Source: JBCCWR01 sp039193385 (lineage in GTDB: Bacteria; Verrucomicrobiota; Verrucomicrobiia; Methylacidiphilales; JBCCWR01). Taken from it: a stretch of DNA of 13,744 nucleotides. Under the pieces are notes generated by a model that did not search any database, was not told where the DNA came from, and was given only the letters and a program-made list of their open reading frames with translations. The stretch lies in NCBI GenBank assembly GCA_039193385.1, contig JBCCWR010000058.1, positions 1-13,744 on the forward strand. Reading direction: 5' to 3'. A program made the translations under genes and the position numbers. Of the stretch, positions 8,801-13,744 are shown piece by piece; position 1 is the first letter of the stretch; every line of letters starts with the position of its first letter.

Positions 8801-8935
8801 CCCCGAGCTGCCAATGTGAAACCACCCCTTACCTTGTCGAATCAATATTCCCTCACGTCGATCGCTTTCACGACTGAGAATCATATTTTCTAACAGTTGT
8901 TTTTTTTGTGAATTACTTAAATCCGCCATAATCAT
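5870..8935 (-). CDS. Single-chain 2-oxoacid dehydrogenase: fused E1 alpha, E1 beta, lipoyl and E2 acyltransferase domains
   Basis: One 1021-residue chain carries the decarboxylase and acyltransferase steps that turn a 2-oxoacid into acyl-CoA. Residues about 1-325 are E1 alpha, with the ThDP motif from G145-D146 to N175 and a branched-chain-type loop around SSHSSSDDHRIYRS (238-251). Residues 332-655 are E1 beta, with FGEDI at 357-361 and HSQSNEGAFAH at 460-470. A lipoyl domain (683-757) presents lysine K722 in ETDKAVVDVES. An acidic linker (758-797) follows, then the E2 catalytic domain (797-1018) ending in DHRVINGG, with His991 present but Asn995 where Asp is usual. No peripheral-subunit-binding domain is visible. 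GRQLP near 97 and the HSSSDD loop favour a branched-chain oxoacid substrate over pyruvate (inference). The ATG at 8933 or the one at 8927 could start it; neither has a good ribosome site. E3 is not in the window. Confidence 0.9.
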   Translation of the reverse strand: MIMADLSNSQKKQLLENMILSRESDRREGILIRQGKGWFHIGSSGHEALAALAMGMTAKDFLFPHYRDRALILQRGVKLLELAQGFFGKRESSSGGRQLPSHFSNRRHNIWSMPSPTGSNLLPACGTAWGMKLQKAPHAVVACVGDAGMRQGEFYEAYVIAHELKLPVVFIVEDNQFGISTCTKHSNPLRLGLFSQEYFQHVNARRVDEVYQSSTEALEKARSGQGPQLLWFELDRMSSHSSSDDHRIYRSSEDIEQMDQRDPVQLLAADLISSGEIDEGEWKEMQDHLVRQVEGDYWEAERSKDPRPEETYDQILGDREISMEKLPGAEEEKTRMIDAINKVFGQALERDPHYVFFGEDIEDPMGGVFKLTNGLSSRFPERVFNSPLAEATIMGMSCGLAAYGMRPVFELQFIDFVGPAWNQLVTNLSTLRWRTFGEWICPAVIYAPYGAYLPAGGPWHSQSNEGAFAHIPGLRIVVPSTPEDAAGLMHTALMLNDPTLVLLPKHLLRMKMDSPSSYESIPVGKARIRKEGQDVTLVTWGNCVDKVLQAIEGLPHNISVEVIDLRSIVPWDKECVKESVFRTGRLIVVQEDNRSCSMGQKIISEILEEQDIFEFLRMAPKLVSRGDVHIGFNPIFEETALPSKEEIIQAVMDVADGGRAVETAYIKNASKTVEAKSLLSKLPVKVPMVGEGLEEARVLKFFKQPGDAVKKDEPIYQLETDKAVVDVESPFEGKLLEWVAAEDSTVEIGSVIGMIQSDLADDLEEELIESEDEDSLEKANERASSQDLISTAEYDETSLSPKQQVLANRLVRAARVAVPATIFQEVDWRTVIEARKTLKENADTEEISTFALVAWSITQAAKKNPTFRSSLPQQSVLRVYKKVHLGVAVSLPGDDLVTAVVENADDYNLREFAQVLKKQVEKARKGVDQARENVSLIITSMSAFDIPHGIPVIVPPAVATILVNAPHQRLEASDNGEIAKREIVNLSLTIDHRVINGGGAAAFLNDVKANLETLEVRPDLL

Positions 8936-9013
8936 TATTCTAGAAATATCAAAACTTATCTTTTTTACGAAATTTCAAATCCTCACCAACCCAGCGAACA
9001 CATGAAGCTATGC

Positions 9014-9042
9014 ATAATCCGACAGCTTCCTTAAATATTCAA
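9014..9042 (-). promoter_or_regulatory. Candidate sigma-70 promoter for the fused dehydrogenase operon
   Basis: On the minus strand, TTGAAT (9037-9042) as -35 and GATTAT (9014-9019) as -10 are separated by exactly 17 bp, each matching four of six consensus bases. Transcription would start near 9007, leaving about a 70-base leader before the dehydrogenase ATG. The -10 overlaps an ATGCATAA repeat (9010-9017), a possible place for repression. Predicted by eye only. Confidence 0.4.
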
Positions 9043-9055
9043 CTCTTAGTTTATC

Positions 9056-9078
9056 TTTATGCTTATTGAATGCATAAA
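9056..9078. promoter_or_regulatory. Candidate operator: inverted repeat TTTATGC-N9-GCATAAA in the divergent intergenic region
   Basis: Perfect seven-base arms TTTATGC (9056-9062) and GCATAAA (9072-9078) surround a nine-base spacer, so equivalent half-site positions are 16 bp apart. An eight-base word ATGCATAA occurs within the right arm (9070-9077) and again, directly repeated 60 bp away, at 9010-9017 over the predicted -10 of the dehydrogenase promoter. This region lies between two divergent transcripts, one of which encodes a DNA-binding regulator. Binding is inferred, not shown. Confidence 0.35.
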
Positions 9079-9108
9079 ACTATTTTTTGAACAATTCTTA
9101 CAAATAGA

Positions 9109-9136
9109 TTGCCTCATAAAAATTACTTATTATCTT
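9109..9136 (+). promoter_or_regulatory. Weak candidate promoter for the regulator-birA-coaX cluster
   Basis: TTGCCT (9109-9114) and TATCTT (9131-9136) are separated by 16 bp in very AT-rich DNA immediately upstream of the regulator start at 9150. The start codon would then be only about 7 bases downstream of the predicted transcription start, giving a nearly leaderless message, consistent with the absence of a Shine-Dalgarno. AT richness makes chance matches likely. Confidence 0.25.
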
Positions 9137-9149
9137 AGCACAATATATT

Positions 9150-9752
9150 ATGTCTCAGACACCTGCTAATCTACTCACGGTTAAAGAAACTGCAGAATAT
9201 TTGCGTATTCCTGTCCCCACTGTTTATTACCTCGTACAAAGAGGACAACTCCCCGCTATTCAAATAGGCGGTCGTTGGAGAATTAAAAAAGATCCTCTGG
9301 ATAAAGAAGTTCTCAAACTCGACAAGCAAGGCGGTGCGAACTTTAGCACGGAGTCTGTAGATCTGGAAACAAGTAGTGATCAGAATAAAAAAATTCTTAT
9401 CGTAGATGATCAGCAAAATATTGCTGATCTTTTAACCATGACTTTTTCAAATCAAGGTTACACCTCTGACACAGCATCCACAGGAAATGAAGCATTGGAA
9501 AAACTTAAGAGCTCAGCATATGACCTGATGTTTCTGGATTTAAACCTACCCGACATAAGCGGAGAAGAGGTTTTTGAACAATCTCTGGAAATTGCGCCCA
9601 AACTTCATGTCGTCATCATGACAGGGTTTTCAACCGTAGAAAGTCTCGAGCGTATTCTTGGTTGTGGTCCCGTGACAGTTTTACAAAAGCCTTTCAAACT
9701 CGAAAAGCTTCTTCATGTGACAGAGGTGCTTCTTGGCAAGCCCACAGATTAA
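9150..9752 (+). CDS. Regulator with N-terminal excisionase/MerR-like helix-turn-helix and C-terminal response-regulator receiver domain
   Basis: A 200-residue protein with two domains in an order opposite to most response regulators. Residues about 7-50 form an excisionase-type winged helix (HTH_17, PF12728): LTVKETAEYLRIPVPTVYYL, then the LPAIQIGGRWRIKK wing. A polar linker (51-79) leads to a complete receiver domain (80-197) with acidic pair D86-D87, phosphoacceptor D130 in FLDLNLPD, T158 in MTGF and K180 in QKPF. All residues needed for phosphorylation are present, so it is likely a genuine two-component output protein that binds DNA. No histidine kinase is nearby, making it an orphan. ATG 9150 has no Shine-Dalgarno. 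It diverges from the fused dehydrogenase gene and is followed within 15 bp by birA, so it may control either side; targets are unknown. Confidence 0.9.
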   Translation: MSQTPANLLTVKETAEYLRIPVPTVYYLVQRGQLPAIQIGGRWRIKKDPLDKEVLKLDKQGGANFSTESVDLETSSDQNKKILIVDDQQNIADLLTMTFSNQGYTSDTASTGNEALEKLKSSAYDLMFLDLNLPDISGEEVFEQSLEIAPKLHVVIMTGFSTVESLERILGCGPVTVLQKPFKLEKLLHVTEVLLGKPTD

Positions 9753-9766
9753 TCATTTTTAATCAT

Positions 9767-10801
9767 TTGATTTCAGCTCAGATAACAACAAATAACAGCT
9801 CGTCCACATTGGGGACCCGTCTCATTCGAGCTTTATGTTGCGAAGCCCATCTCAGCCTGGATCAGCTTAAAGATAAAGTTAACGCATCCGCCTCTGAAAT
9901 CATTCAGGAAATAGAAACGCTTGTTGGCCTGGGATATCCTCTGGAAAGCCATCCCTACTACGGCATCTCACTGGACAATCTATCTTCGGCTCCTGATTTG
10001 CTCATAGCGGATGAAATCTCCGCAAGATCTATAGGCGCATTTGCATCGAATATTCGTGTTTTTAATGAATTGGATTCCACGAATCTTTTTCTCATGCGGG
10101 AAGGAAGCCATGATCTCAAGCATGGCAGTTGCGTCATAGCGGAAAAACAAATTTCCGGTCGAGGCCGCCTGGGACGCACATGGGAATCTCCCGCTCAAAA
10201 AGGCTTATGGGTCTCTTTTCTTCTTCGTCCCCAACCATATGGATGGAAGATTGAACAATTTCAGCGCCTCACTTTCATTGCCGCAATAGCTCTGCATGAT
10301 GCCATTACCAAATGCACAGGACTGGAAGTTCATATCAAATGGCCCAACGACATTATCTCCAACGCGCATGAGGGTTGTAAAAAGATCGCTGGCATCTTAA
10401 CCGAGACCTCCTATCAGACAGGCCGAGAGCCCTTCGCGATTGTCGGGCTCGGCTGCAATATCAATCACTCCCTGGAAGACTTTCCTCAAGAACTTCAAAC
10501 CCATGCAACTTCATTGCACATGTTAAGTGGCAAGCATTTCAGACGTGCCGATGTTCTCGTAGAATTAATTCATGCTCTGGATCAACGTTTCCATCAACCG
10601 TGGGAAAAAATCTTGCAGGCATGGAACGATCGCTGTGCTCATCAAAATAAGAAATTAACAGTCTATCGCGGGCCTGAAAAATTATCAGGCAAAATGATAA
10701 AAATAGACAATAATGGTTTGCTGGTTTTGCAAGATGCACGGGGCAAAGTTCACACGATTGCATCTGGAGACGTCAGCACTCATCCTCAGAATAAAGCCTG
10801 A
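9767..10801 (+). CDS. birA: Biotin--[acetyl-CoA-carboxylase] ligase, BirA type with N-terminal helix-turn-helix
   Basis: This protein activates biotin with ATP and attaches it to the lysine of biotin carboxyl carrier proteins; with an N-terminal DNA-binding domain it can also repress biotin genes. I use TTG 9767, giving 344 residues. The frame opens further upstream to a TTG at 9662, but that would overlap the regulator gene by 91 bases, and no ATG occurs before the catalytic domain. TTG 9809 is an alternative. Residues about 16-67 look like the HTH_11 domain. The catalytic domain has ELDSTN (101-106), the biotin/ATP loop GRGRLGRTW (131-139), KWPND (191-195) and KKIAGILTE (205-213), then the beta-barrel C-terminal domain. 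No biotin-synthesis genes are nearby. Its TGA overlaps the coaX ATG by one base, as in the common birA-coaX pairing, implying translational coupling. Confidence 0.93.
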   Translation: MISAQITTNNSSSTLGTRLIRALCCEAHLSLDQLKDKVNASASEIIQEIETLVGLGYPLESHPYYGISLDNLSSAPDLLIADEISARSIGAFASNIRVFNELDSTNLFLMREGSHDLKHGSCVIAEKQISGRGRLGRTWESPAQKGLWVSFLLRPQPYGWKIEQFQRLTFIAAIALHDAITKCTGLEVHIKWPNDIISNAHEGCKKIAGILTETSYQTGREPFAIVGLGCNINHSLEDFPQELQTHATSLHMLSGKHFRRADVLVELIHALDQRFHQPWEKILQAWNDRCAHQNKKLTVYRGPEKLSGKMIKIDNNGLLVLQDARGKVHTIASGDVSTHPQNKA

Positions 10802-11568
10802 TGAAACATGCACCTTACCTCCTTGTAGACAACAGTAACACCTGGACCAAATTCTGTGCCGCCTCAGAAAAAAGAATCGGTCAAGTCACCCACATCGCAA
10901 CATCCTCTTTGACCCTGAAATCATTAAAACAAATTCGCCAAAACAACTCGCAAGCCAGAGTTATCCTCTGTTCCGTCGTGCCACGCATCAAAGAGCTATT
11001 TTGTAAAATCTGGCCAACCAGCCAACGTCTCATACTGGATCACAAAACCCCTCCCTTTGGACGTGACATTGGTATCGATTACCCAAAACCTGAAACCATT
11101 GGCGGAGATCGCCTGGCCAATACCGTCGCCTGCGCCTATCTTTACAAACTGCCAGCCATCGTTGTTGATTTTGGAACAGCAACTACTTTTGACGTCATTT
11201 CCAATGAACGTAAATACCTGGGAGGCGTTATAGCCCCGGGACTGAACGCCATGACGCATTACTTACATGAAAAAACAGCTTTACTCCCTAAGATCACCCT
11301 CAAACGTCCCAGGAAGGTCATCGGGAAAAGTACCATCGAAGCCATGCACTCTGGAGCATTCACCGGCTACTGTGGTATGATTAAAGAAATTCTCCAGAAG
11401 ATTAAACGAGACCTGCCGCAAAAGAAAATTTCCGTCATTGCGACTGGAGGACAAGGAGACATTCTGACGAAAGAAATTCTAGAGATTCAACAAACAGATT
11501 CTCTGATTACCTTGCGTGGGCTGCACCTCACAGCTCAACATAACTTTGGCCCCTTAGCTGAAAAGTAG
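10801..11568 (+). CDS. coaX: Type III pantothenate kinase
   Basis: This 255-residue enzyme phosphorylates pantothenate, the first committed step of coenzyme A synthesis, in the cytoplasm. Type III kinases belong to the ASKHA fold and resist CoA feedback. Motifs in order: phosphate 1 loop VDNSNTWTK (9-17), where the usual G of DxGNT is replaced by S; GIDYPKPETIGGDRLAN (91-107), containing the conserved pantothenate-site GxDR; VDFGTATTFDVI (122-133); and YLGGVIAPGL (139-148). Length is typical. The ATG overlaps the birA stop (TGATG at 10799-10803), so it is the last gene of the regulator-birA-coaX unit. No Shine-Dalgarno is seen, which fits coupling to birA translation. After its TAG a 121-bp gap leads to the convergent ABC transporter gene. 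Confidence 0.95.
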   Translation: MKHAPYLLVDNSNTWTKFCAASEKRIGQVTHIATSSLTLKSLKQIRQNNSQARVILCSVVPRIKELFCKIWPTSQRLILDHKTPPFGRDIGIDYPKPETIGGDRLANTVACAYLYKLPAIVVDFGTATTFDVISNERKYLGGVIAPGLNAMTHYLHEKTALLPKITLKRPRKVIGKSTIEAMHSGAFTGYCGMIKEILQKIKRDLPQKKISVIATGGQGDILTKEILEIQQTDSLITLRGLHLTAQHNFGPLAEK

Positions 11569-11689
11569 CCTAACAGCCTCAACACCTTAAGCACTGAGAA
11601 CACCTGCATCACTAATATTCATCGCATCCATACTTGACTCATAGCCGCAAAGCAGATTTGCCGATCCAGCTTTTCATTTATAGGTATAT
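11569..11689. other. Convergent intergenic region between coaX and the ABC transporter gene
   Basis: This 121-bp gap separates two converging genes. The only structure I find is a five-base hairpin, GCAAA (11647-11651) and TTTGC (11657-11661), with a five-base loop. It is not directly followed by a T-run; TTTT comes about ten bases later at 11671. It could act as a weak terminator for either gene, but it is not convincing. Nothing else recognisable is present. Confidence 0.2.
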
Positions 11690-13465
11690 CTAATCTTCCC
11701 ATTGTCCCTTGGAACAACCGAGAAAAGCCAACAGCAGCGTCACCAGAATATGACAGATTAAAACCCAGTGAGATACTTCCAACCCCACTAGAGACGTCGG
11801 TGCCACCTGAACCACCAAATCATAGAAACGCGTATTCTGCAAAGTCTGCACATAACCAGACCAGGCCCAGAAGGCAGCAATAAAGGGCCGTGTCAACATC
11901 TCCAGCGTATCCGGCATATTCAAGATAGCTCCTGAAAGAGGCACTTGAAAGCCCACCAGATAAATGGAAATGAGAGAACTTTGCTCCGCTGTCCTGGCCC
12001 AACTTGAAATTGCCAGACAGGTTGTCGTCATCGCCGTCGTGGCCAAAAACAAAAGCAAGGCCTGGTCAGCAAAAGCTCCCGGCAGATCACAGACATGCTT
12101 CACAAAAGCCGCCATCCATCCCGCCTGAATCAAGACCAGAATAAAAAGATAAGCCGCCTTAGAAGCTAAGTAACTTAAGACACTGACGCCGGCTAACTTT
12201 TCTTTTTCCCAGATAGCTCGCTCCCCAGCCACTTCCCGGGCCGAGTTATTCGAAGCCATAAGCGTTAAAAGAACCACTTGAAGAAAGGCCAGATTTGAAA
12301 CCAGAGAACCCACTTTGAAGGCCTGCAGGGTAAACTTCAATTTATCCATTAATTCTTCAATCACATTGGCATCACGGTCCATAATCATGTTTTGAATATC
12401 CGGCAAACCATCAAAAGCAAAAATCACCACAAGAAAGGGAAAAATTAAAACCAGGGCGGTCTGTAGCAGCACTTGTGACATATCACGGAAAAAGAGTTTC
12501 CACCTGCGAAAAAACTGCACGAAGAACTGCGCTAAAAAACCGGGAACTTTCTTATGTGTCTTACGCACAGGAGTGGAAGTTGCGTCACCGGCAACATCTT
12601 CCACCGCCACAGCGGTTGCCTCCGCCCCTTCAGATCTCTCGCCTAGATATTGATGCCTATTCTCCAACCAATAGCCCGCCCACACCTCAGGTTGTAGTTG
12701 AATCAGAGCCGGGTAAACATCTTCCGCACTCTGCACACCAAAATAGCTCAAAAGAAAACTGGGATGTCCCTGATAGGCCAGGAAGCCGCGATACAGAACC
12801 GTAACACTGTCATACAAATCAAGATGCCGCAGACTATGCGTCACACTCAGCACAATACGGTTGTCCTGCTCTGAGAGATAGCGCATCAACTGCACAATGT
12901 CGTCCTCAGACTTCGGGTCCAATCCGCTGGTCACCTCATCACAAAGTAAAAGCTCAGGATTACTGACCAACTCCAAGGCCAAGCCTAAACGCCTGCGCTG
13001 CCCGCCCGACAAAACCTTTGCCTTACGATCTCCAATTTCCTCCAGGCCCACATCCGTCAGTACTTTCTGGATATGCTCCCTGGCATCGCCCCGGTCACGA
13101 GCATGGGTACGCAGCTTGACCGCATTGGACACGCACTCCCGAACGGTCAAATTCTCATGAAAAATACTGAACTGCGGAACATAGCCTAACTCCGTGGGGT
13201 GCAAATCTTCATCATCCAGATTAAACCCGTTCCATTCGGCAATCCCGTCCTGCGGCTCATACAACCCCACAATCGATTTTAGTAACGTGCTCTTACCACA
13301 GCCCGAAGGACCCACAATCGCCCCGAAATGCCCGCGCGGATACATCACAGAAACATCTCGCAATAAATAAGGAGCATCCTCCTGGTCCGAAAGTCTCAAA
13401 GAAATATTTTTAAGCTCTAACACAGCTTTTGTATGATTTGCCACCCTTGCGTTTTTGACAAGCAA
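11690..13465 (-). CDS. ABCG-type ABC transporter with fused ATP-binding and ABC-2 membrane domains
   Basis: A 591-residue half-transporter in NBD-then-TMD order, the layout of eukaryotic ABCG/White proteins and related bacterial exporters. The nucleotide-binding domain (about 15-240) has Walker A GPSGCGKST (52-60), Q-loop Q98, signature LSGGQ (152-156), Walker B LLLCDE (172-177), D-loop SGLD (180-183) and H-switch H210, so ATP hydrolysis should be intact. A variable acidic linker (275-305) precedes an ABC2_membrane domain with about six helices between 333 and 584, including the REVAGERAIWEKEKLAGVS segment (410-428) typical of ABCG. It probably works as a homodimer exporting a lipid or hydrophobic compound; substrate unknown. 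The start is uncertain. A TAA lies two codons upstream of TTG 13465, and no ATG exists before the NBD. GTG at 13442-13444 or 13421-13423 are plausible alternatives. Confidence 0.9.
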   Translation of the reverse strand: MLVKNARVANHTKAVLELKNISLRLSDQEDAPYLLRDVSVMYPRGHFGAIVGPSGCGKSTLLKSIVGLYEPQDGIAEWNGFNLDDEDLHPTELGYVPQFSIFHENLTVRECVSNAVKLRTHARDRGDAREHIQKVLTDVGLEEIGDRKAKVLSGGQRRRLGLALELVSNPELLLCDEVTSGLDPKSEDDIVQLMRYLSEQDNRIVLSVTHSLRHLDLYDSVTVLYRGFLAYQGHPSFLLSYFGVQSAEDVYPALIQLQPEVWAGYWLENRHQYLGERSEGAEATAVAVEDVAGDATSTPVRKTHKKVPGFLAQFFVQFFRRWKLFFRDMSQVLLQTALVLIFPFLVVIFAFDGLPDIQNMIMDRDANVIEELMDKLKFTLQAFKVGSLVSNLAFLQVVLLTLMASNNSAREVAGERAIWEKEKLAGVSVLSYLASKAAYLFILVLIQAGWMAAFVKHVCDLPGAFADQALLLFLATTAMTTTCLAISSWARTAEQSSLISIYLVGFQVPLSGAILNMPDTLEMLTRPFIAAFWAWSGYVQTLQNTRFYDLVVQVAPTSLVGLEVSHWVLICHILVTLLLAFLGCSKGQWED

Positions 13466-13543
13466 AGGTTACTAAAAGTATTCGACATGAATTTCTCAAA
13501 CCTTATTTCTGTTGACTCCGTCTTCTCAAAACATCCTGCAAGG

Positions 13544-13744
13544 TTAACGCGCTAATCGATCATCAAATTTAAAATCATACGTCGCCAAAATTTTAATATT
13601 TAAATTCTTATGACTTGGATTAAGCAAAAAATTAGATTCAAGATTCACAACCGCACTGGGCACTTGGAGAACGGCTGAAACACTATGCTTCACCCATCTA
13701 TCACCCACTAAACGAGTATAGGCCTCGTTATGCACCCAATCAAC
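13544..13744 (-). CDS. RES domain protein, C-terminal fragment (5' truncated by window edge)
   Basis: The frame is open from the window edge to a TAA at 13544-13546, giving the last 66 residues. They match the end of the RES domain (PF08808): GDRWVKHSVSAVLQVPSAVV, the hallmark NFLLNPSHKN, and a terminal FKFDDRL that aligns with the family's FxFDxRL ending. RES proteins such as ParT and MbcT are toxins that degrade or modify NAD+ or ADP-ribosylate targets. They are paired with a Xre/MbcA-type antitoxin usually encoded just upstream, which here would be past the right edge. The conserved Arg/Tyr/Glu active-site residues lie in the missing part, so activity cannot be judged. The fragment is AT-rich compared with the ABC gene it precedes by 78 bp, in keeping with a mobile accessory module. 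Confidence 0.85.
   Translation of the reverse strand, partial: VDWVHNEAYTRLVGDRWVKHSVSAVLQVPSAVVNLESNFLLNPSHKNLNIKILATYDFKFDDRLAR

Noticed and set aside
9662..9766. Longer birA reading from TTG 9662
   Set aside because: It would overlap the receiver domain coding sequence by 91 bases, and the extra residues match no BirA N-terminus; the HTH domain is fully contained downstream of 9767.
12475..12804. 109-residue plus-strand open frame opposite the ABC transporter linker
   Set aside because: It is antisense to the NBD-TMD linker; the Pro/Ser-rich translation comes from the acidic/Ala-rich codons of the real gene.
1..13744. CRISPR arrays, insertion sequences, integrase or phage genes, rRNA
   Set aside because: No regularly spaced repeats, terminal inverted repeats flanking a transposase, or such coding regions were seen anywhere in the window.

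Overview
The window looks like chromosomal DNA of a Gram-negative bacterium. It has an apolipoprotein N-acyltransferase, two exported proteins with signal peptides, an outer-envelope-type gene mix and moderate GC. The combination of a DUF1573 protein, a fused E1 alpha/beta 2-oxoacid dehydrogenase, a helix-turn-helix/receiver protein, type III pantothenate kinase next to biotin protein ligase, and mostly weak or absent Shine-Dalgarno sequences suggests the PVC group, most likely Verrucomicrobiota. This placement is inferred from gene content only; no rRNA or other taxonomic marker is present.

Layout. The left edge holds the end of an AI-2E family transporter (+), converging one base away on a DUF2237 gene (-). 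A tRNA-Leu(UAG) (+) follows at 898-979. From 1003 to 8935 five genes run on the minus strand. In order of transcription they are a 1021-residue fused 2-oxoacid dehydrogenase (E1 alpha + E1 beta + lipoyl + E2 catalytic domain), lnt, a DUF1573 exported protein, a six-repeat Sel1 exported protein, and thrC. A 214-bp divergent intergenic region (8936-9149) separates this block from a plus-strand cluster: a DNA-binding/receiver regulator, birA and coaX. The last two share a TGATG stop/start junction. The right end holds an ABCG-type NBD-TMD transporter (-) and, cut by the window edge, the C-terminus of a RES-domain toxin-like protein (-).

The genes are mainly housekeeping: threonine synthesis, lipoprotein maturation, CoA synthesis, biotin attachment and branched-chain/2-oxoacid oxidation. 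The dehydrogenase makes acyl-CoA, and coaX on the other side of the shared intergenic region feeds CoA synthesis. That link is suggestive only.

The most unusual object is the single-chain dehydrogenase. It carries a BCKDH-like E1 and a divergent E2 on one polypeptide, has no visible E3/E1-binding (PSBD) domain, and has Asn in place of the usual Asp in the E2 active-site motif. Next is the regulator with DNA-binding domain first and receiver second, which faces it across an intergenic region containing candidate operator repeats. No CRISPR array, insertion sequence, prophage or rRNA was seen, and no intergenic stretch exceeds 300 bases.
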